A DNA stretch of 5,574 bases from Kiritimatiellia bacterium. Lineage in GTDB: Bacteria > Verrucomicrobiota > Kiritimatiellia > RFP12 > UBA1067. The notes beneath the pieces were generated by a model. It was not told the origin of the DNA, made no database searches, and was given only the letters and a program-made list of their open reading frames with translations. This document shows, one piece after another, positions 4,698 through 5,574 of this stretch (position 1 is its first letter; every line of letters begins with the position of its first letter). The stretch spans positions 1-5,574 of the forward strand of contig JAFPDR010000135.1 of NCBI GenBank assembly GCA_017389885.1. The letters run 5' to 3'. A program made the position numbers and the translations under genes.

Positions 4698-5574
4698 ATG
4701 GCAGACATCCAACAGAAGAACGGCAGGTTCCACGTCCGGCGCGGCGGGCTCGCGGAGGTGAAGAAGATCACCGACCCCTACGAGTTCGCGGTCGCGGCGG
4801 CGGATTTCCTCGGCACGCAGCCGATTGCGGTTCCGCCCGGCTTTTCGCCGGCGGCGGAGCTTCTATGCGGGATGAAGATCGACGCGTGGAGCCGCGCGAA
4901 GGCGCTTCCGCTCGCAAAGGTCGCGGGGCGGCTTTCGGTCGCCTTCGCCGATCCCTTCGACCTTCCGGCGCAGGAGGAGGTGTCGCGCTGGGCGCGCGGG
5001 AAGATATGGATGCTCGTCGCGCCGGCTCCGGACCTGACGGACGCTTTGCAGAGGCTAAAGTCGCAGGAGGACGCGTCCAACCCCGCCCTCGCGATGGAGA
5101 ACATCATGAAGGGCGACGACGGCGACATAGAGATGTCCGCCGGCGAGGACGCGAGCGCGGACGCTCTGGACGCGACGGCGGACGCCGCGGGCGAGGCGCC
5201 GGTCATAAGGATGGTCAACACCATAATGATCGAGGCCCTCAAGACAAAGGCGTCCGACATCCACTTCGAGGCGATGGAGAAGACCTCGCGCCTCAGGTAC
5301 CGCATAGACGGCGAGCTAGTCGACCGGCCCGCGCCCCCGAAGGCGCTGCACAACGCGGTCGTGTCGCGAATAAAGATCCTCTCCAACCTCGACATCGCGG
5401 AGAGGCGCAGGCCGCAGGACGGACGCTTCAAGGTCAAGGCGATGAAGAAGGAAGTCGACGTCCGAGTGTCGATCCTCCCGACGGTGCACGGCGAAAAGGT
5501 CGTGATGCGCATCCTCGACAAGGCCAACCTCGCGCCGGGGCTCGCCTCGCTCGGACTCGACGACTACGCCTACA
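4698..5574 (+). CDS. GspE/PilB-family filament assembly ATPase, N-terminal 292 residues (cut by window end)
   Basis: This is the cytoplasmic hexameric ATPase that drives pilin polymerisation in type IV pili and type II secretion (family knowledge). Residues about 28-122 form a shortened MshEN/GspE-N1 domain, including ALPLAKVAGRLSVAFADPFD (69-88). An acidic Asp/Ala linker follows (128-155). The conserved N2 core starts at APVIRMVNTIMIEALK (157-172), then ASDIHFE (185-191), RYRIDGEL (200-207), KILSNLDIAERRRPQDGRF (226-244) and VDVRVSILPTVHGEKVVMRIL (253-273), which are hallmark motifs of the family. The window ends about where Walker A (GPTGSGKT) should soon follow, so catalytic motifs are not visible. 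ATG 4698 is chosen over ATG 4668, because 4668 lies in the spacer of the inverted repeat, upstream of the predicted transcript start. There is no Shine-Dalgarno, consistent with a nearly leaderless mRNA. It is divergent from the prepilin operon. PilB and GspE cannot be told apart here. Confidence 0.92.
   Translation, partial: MADIQQKNGRFHVRRGGLAEVKKITDPYEFAVAAADFLGTQPIAVPPGFSPAAELLCGMKIDAWSRAKALPLAKVAGRLSVAFADPFDLPAQEEVSRWARGKIWMLVAPAPDLTDALQRLKSQEDASNPALAMENIMKGDDGDIEMSAGEDASADALDATADAAGEAPVIRMVNTIMIEALKTKASDIHFEAMEKTSRLRYRIDGELVDRPAPPKALHNAVVSRIKILSNLDIAERRRPQDGRFKVKAMKKEVDVRVSILPTVHGEKVVMRILDKANLAPGLASLGLDDYAY

Noticed and set aside
4634..4771. Upstream extension of the MshEN-like protein to an ATG at 4771
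   Set aside because: The 46 extra residues would run through the inverted repeat and antisense to the start of the ATPase gene; they do not resemble the family. ATG 4633 fits the promoter symmetry.
4778..5527. 249-codon minus-strand open frame within the ATPase gene
   Set aside because: Antisense shadow: the plus strand encodes unmistakable GspE/PilB motifs over the same bases.

Overview
This window is the divergent core of a type IV filament locus (type IV pilus or type II secretion-like). The organism is a high-GC bacterium. A high-GC genome carrying GspE/PilB, class III prepilins and a very large PilX/GspK-like subunit would fit the PVC superphylum (for example Kiritimatiellota, Lentisphaerota or Verrucomicrobiota). 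This is a low-confidence impression from protein style; there is no rRNA or other marker gene in the window.

Layout. Positions 1-382 hold no gene I can defend. This stretch is visibly less GC-rich than the rest and contains a long imperfect inverted repeat (51-85 with 181-215), a small perfect hairpin (135-151) and two weak terminator-like structures pointing along the minus strand. Positions 383-4633 are a tightly packed five-gene minus-strand operon. In transcription order it encodes a helical-repeat protein with an MshEN-like C-terminus (3809-4633), a PilV/GspI-like prepilin (3309-3812), a PilW/GspJ-like prepilin (2684-3307), a 660-residue PilX/GspK-like prepilin without Glu5 (699-2681), and a 98-residue proline-rich protein with a C-terminal membrane segment (383-679). 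Junctions are a 4-bp ATGA overlap, then gaps of 1, 2 and 19 nt. On the plus strand, 4698 to the window end encodes the first 292 residues of a GspE/PilB-family assembly ATPase, cut just before the expected Walker A motif.

The most striking element is the 64-bp divergent intergenic region. It holds a perfect 16-bp inverted repeat with a 6-nt spacer (4647-4662 and 4669-4684). Each arm, read outward, is an 11-of-12 match to the sigma-54 -24/-12 consensus, with the exact GG-N10-GC spacing. The two start codons lie at identical distances from the two -12 elements, so both mRNAs are predicted to begin about 3 nt before ATG. Neither of these first genes has a Shine-Dalgarno sequence, while all four downstream operon genes do.

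How the genes fit together (inference from families): the ATPase would power pilin polymerisation. The three class III prepilins would form the initiating tip complex (compare PilV-PilW-PilX or GspI-GspJ-GspK), with the 660-residue protein displaying a large beta-rich domain at the tip. The MshEN-like protein may be an adaptor at the ATPase. The mirrored promoter would co-express both sides of the locus.
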